A stretch of DNA of 64,000 nt from Paenibacillus montanisoli (GTDB lineage Bacteria; Bacillota; Bacilli; Paenibacillales; Paenibacillaceae): assembly GCF_003268025.1 (NCBI RefSeq), contig NZ_QLUW01000002.1, forward strand, positions 1,178,001 through 1,242,000. The letters run 5' to 3'. The notes beneath the pieces are model-generated. The model did not search any database. It was not told the origin of the DNA and saw only the letters and a program-made list of their open reading frames with translations. Both the position numbers and the translations under genes were made by a program. Numbering within the stretch: position 1 is the first letter of the stretch; each line of letters opens with the position of its first letter. Shown here in pieces: positions 63,186 to 64,000 of the stretch.

Positions 63186-64000
63186 TTAGTGGGCGGCTTC
63201 CTTAAGCCGAACGGACGTCCAGTCGGTTCGGTAGAACCGGACCATGACAGCGCAGCCGAATACGGTAAGGAATGCGTAGAGCGCCAGCCACGCTCCCATG
63301 CTGCCCCAATGAAACACGAAGATAAACAAGTACGCAAGCGGCACAAAAATAAACCAGCTGACGATAAAAGATACGCGAAGCAGGAAGGTCGTATCACCGA
63401 TGCCCCGCAATCCGCCCGCATAGAAGTTCAGCAGTCCGTCGAAAATTTGCAGGAATGCCGAGATCTGAATCAGATAAGCCGCAAGCTTATAGACCTCTTC
63501 ATCATTCGTGTAAAGAGCGGTAATCTGATGCGCGAAAATAAATTCAACCGTACCGAGCAAAATAAGAAAGATGGAACCTAATACCGCCGTATCGGTACCG
63601 ACGCGCCGTCCAAGCATCGGCGTTCCTTTGCCGACATGCTGGCCGACAAGGATCGTCGCCGTGGAACCGAAGGCAAAAGCAGGCATGAAGCCGAAGGACA
63701 TGACGCTGAGCGCCACTTCGTTGGCGGCAAGCGCCGAGTCGCCGAGCCTTGCGACGAATGCCGTGAAAATATACATGGAAATGCCGAGCGAAAATTCTTG
63801 AATGCCCAGCTTCCCGCTCTCGAGCGAGATCAGCTTCATTTCGTTCCATTGGAACGAGAAGGCGACCCTGCTGCGGGTCTGATACTTCTTATGCAGCACG
63901 ACGAAGAAAATAAAGGCGCAAATGAGCGTTTGCAAACCTTCACCGACTAGTATGGCAAGTCCCGCACCCGTTAAACCGAGATTCGGGAAGCCCCAATGAC
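63186..64000 (-). CDS. MATE family efflux transporter, N-terminal part cut by the window edge
   Basis: The frame is open to the window edge; only the C-terminal part, about 270 residues with seven or so helices, is inside. It includes FSLGISMYIFTAFVARLGDSALAANEVAL and GLRGIGDTTFLLRVSF, typical of the second half of MATE pumps. This is the second MATE gene of the window and differs clearly from the one at 49124. Substrate unknown. The true start lies beyond 64000. Confidence 0.9.
   Translation of the reverse strand, partial: HWGFPNLGLTGAGLAILVGEGLQTLICAFIFFVVLHKKYQTRSRVAFSFQWNEMKLISLESGKLGIQEFSLGISMYIFTAFVARLGDSALAANEVALSVMSFGFMPAFAFGSTATILVGQHVGKGTPMLGRRVGTDTAVLGSIFLILLGTVEFIFAHQITALYTNDEEVYKLAAYLIQISAFLQIFDGLLNFYAGGLRGIGDTTFLLRVSFIVSWFIFVPLAYLFIFVFHWGSMGAWLALYAFLTVFGCAVMVRFYRTDWTSVRLKEAAH

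Noticed and set aside
63168-63581. Plus-strand frame opposite the second MATE gene
   Set aside because: Highly charged shadow translation with no start site; the minus frame has clear membrane helices.

Overview
The window is 64 kb of moderately GC-rich chromosome from an endospore-forming member of the Bacillales, most like Paenibacillaceae (Paenibacillus/Cohnella group). This rests on gene content and order: the dcw cell-wall cluster with murF between murE and mraY, the yla block, the yqf/era/recO/glyQS/dnaG/sigA macro-cluster, the bacillithiol enzyme BshC, a DAP-type MurE, and many sporulation proteins (SpoVD, RsfA, YlaJ/YhcN type, YqfC, YqfD). I see no prophage, transposase, CRISPR array, tRNA or rRNA. 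Nearly all genes are on the minus strand. Short plus-strand genes lie between them, usually closed off by bidirectional terminators.

Layout. 1-737: a gene-free, hairpin-rich spacer with a 166-bp-period tandem repeat and two large inverted repeats. 738-10900 (minus): dcw cluster, transcribed mraZ, rsmH, ftsL, pbpB, spoVD, murE, murF, mraY, with a phased MraZ operator in front of mraZ. 11123-17951: DUF4349 lipoprotein, ahcY, bshC, a DUF3397 protein, panE and rsfA. 18220-25552: DUF2626 protein, a MidA-like methyltransferase, a secreted coiled-coil protein, an orphan solute-binding protein, a small unknown gene, YlaK, a YlaJ-like lipoprotein and a PNPOx-fold protein. 25622-29741: LCP cell-wall ligase, a small unknown protein, YlaH, TypA and a membrane protein. 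29851-31366: two divergent TerC genes. 31394-33787: thiI with its cysteine desulfurase. 33923-38004: lytic transglycosylase, a small membrane protein, DUF1540 protein, YpuI and an S8 protease with an unusual N-terminal half. 38074-38481: RNase P RNA, apparently class A. 38539-48766: nif3-like, trmK, a membrane protein, rpoD/sigA, dnaG, yqxD, the yqfL-type regulator, glyS and glyQ behind a T-box leader. 49124-58804: MATE pump, recO, yqzL, era, cdd, dgkA, ybeY, 7TM-HD phosphohydrolase, phoH, yqfD, yqfC. 58973-64000: LacI regulator, a proline-rich anchored protein, floA, nfeD and a MATE pump cut by the window edge.

The genes form an information-processing and envelope block: peptidoglycan precursor synthesis and septal transpeptidation (dcw), wall polymer attachment (LCP), undecaprenol recycling (DgkA), 16S rRNA maturation and quality control (RsmH, YbeY, Era), tRNA modification and charging (TrmK, ThiI, GlyRS), replication priming and housekeeping transcription (DnaG, SigA), and sporulation. 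I did not find a convincing new defence or metabolic system. The items most worth checking are the class-A-like RNase P RNA, the DUF1540 gene whose Shine-Dalgarno lies inside a perfect stem, the S8 protease with a sensor-like ectodomain, a probable CTG start at 60664, paired 28-bp palindromes ahead of the orphan solute-binding protein, and two spacers built from strings of short hairpins. Recognisable families are well supported; starts that differ from the longest frame were chosen by Shine-Dalgarno spacing.
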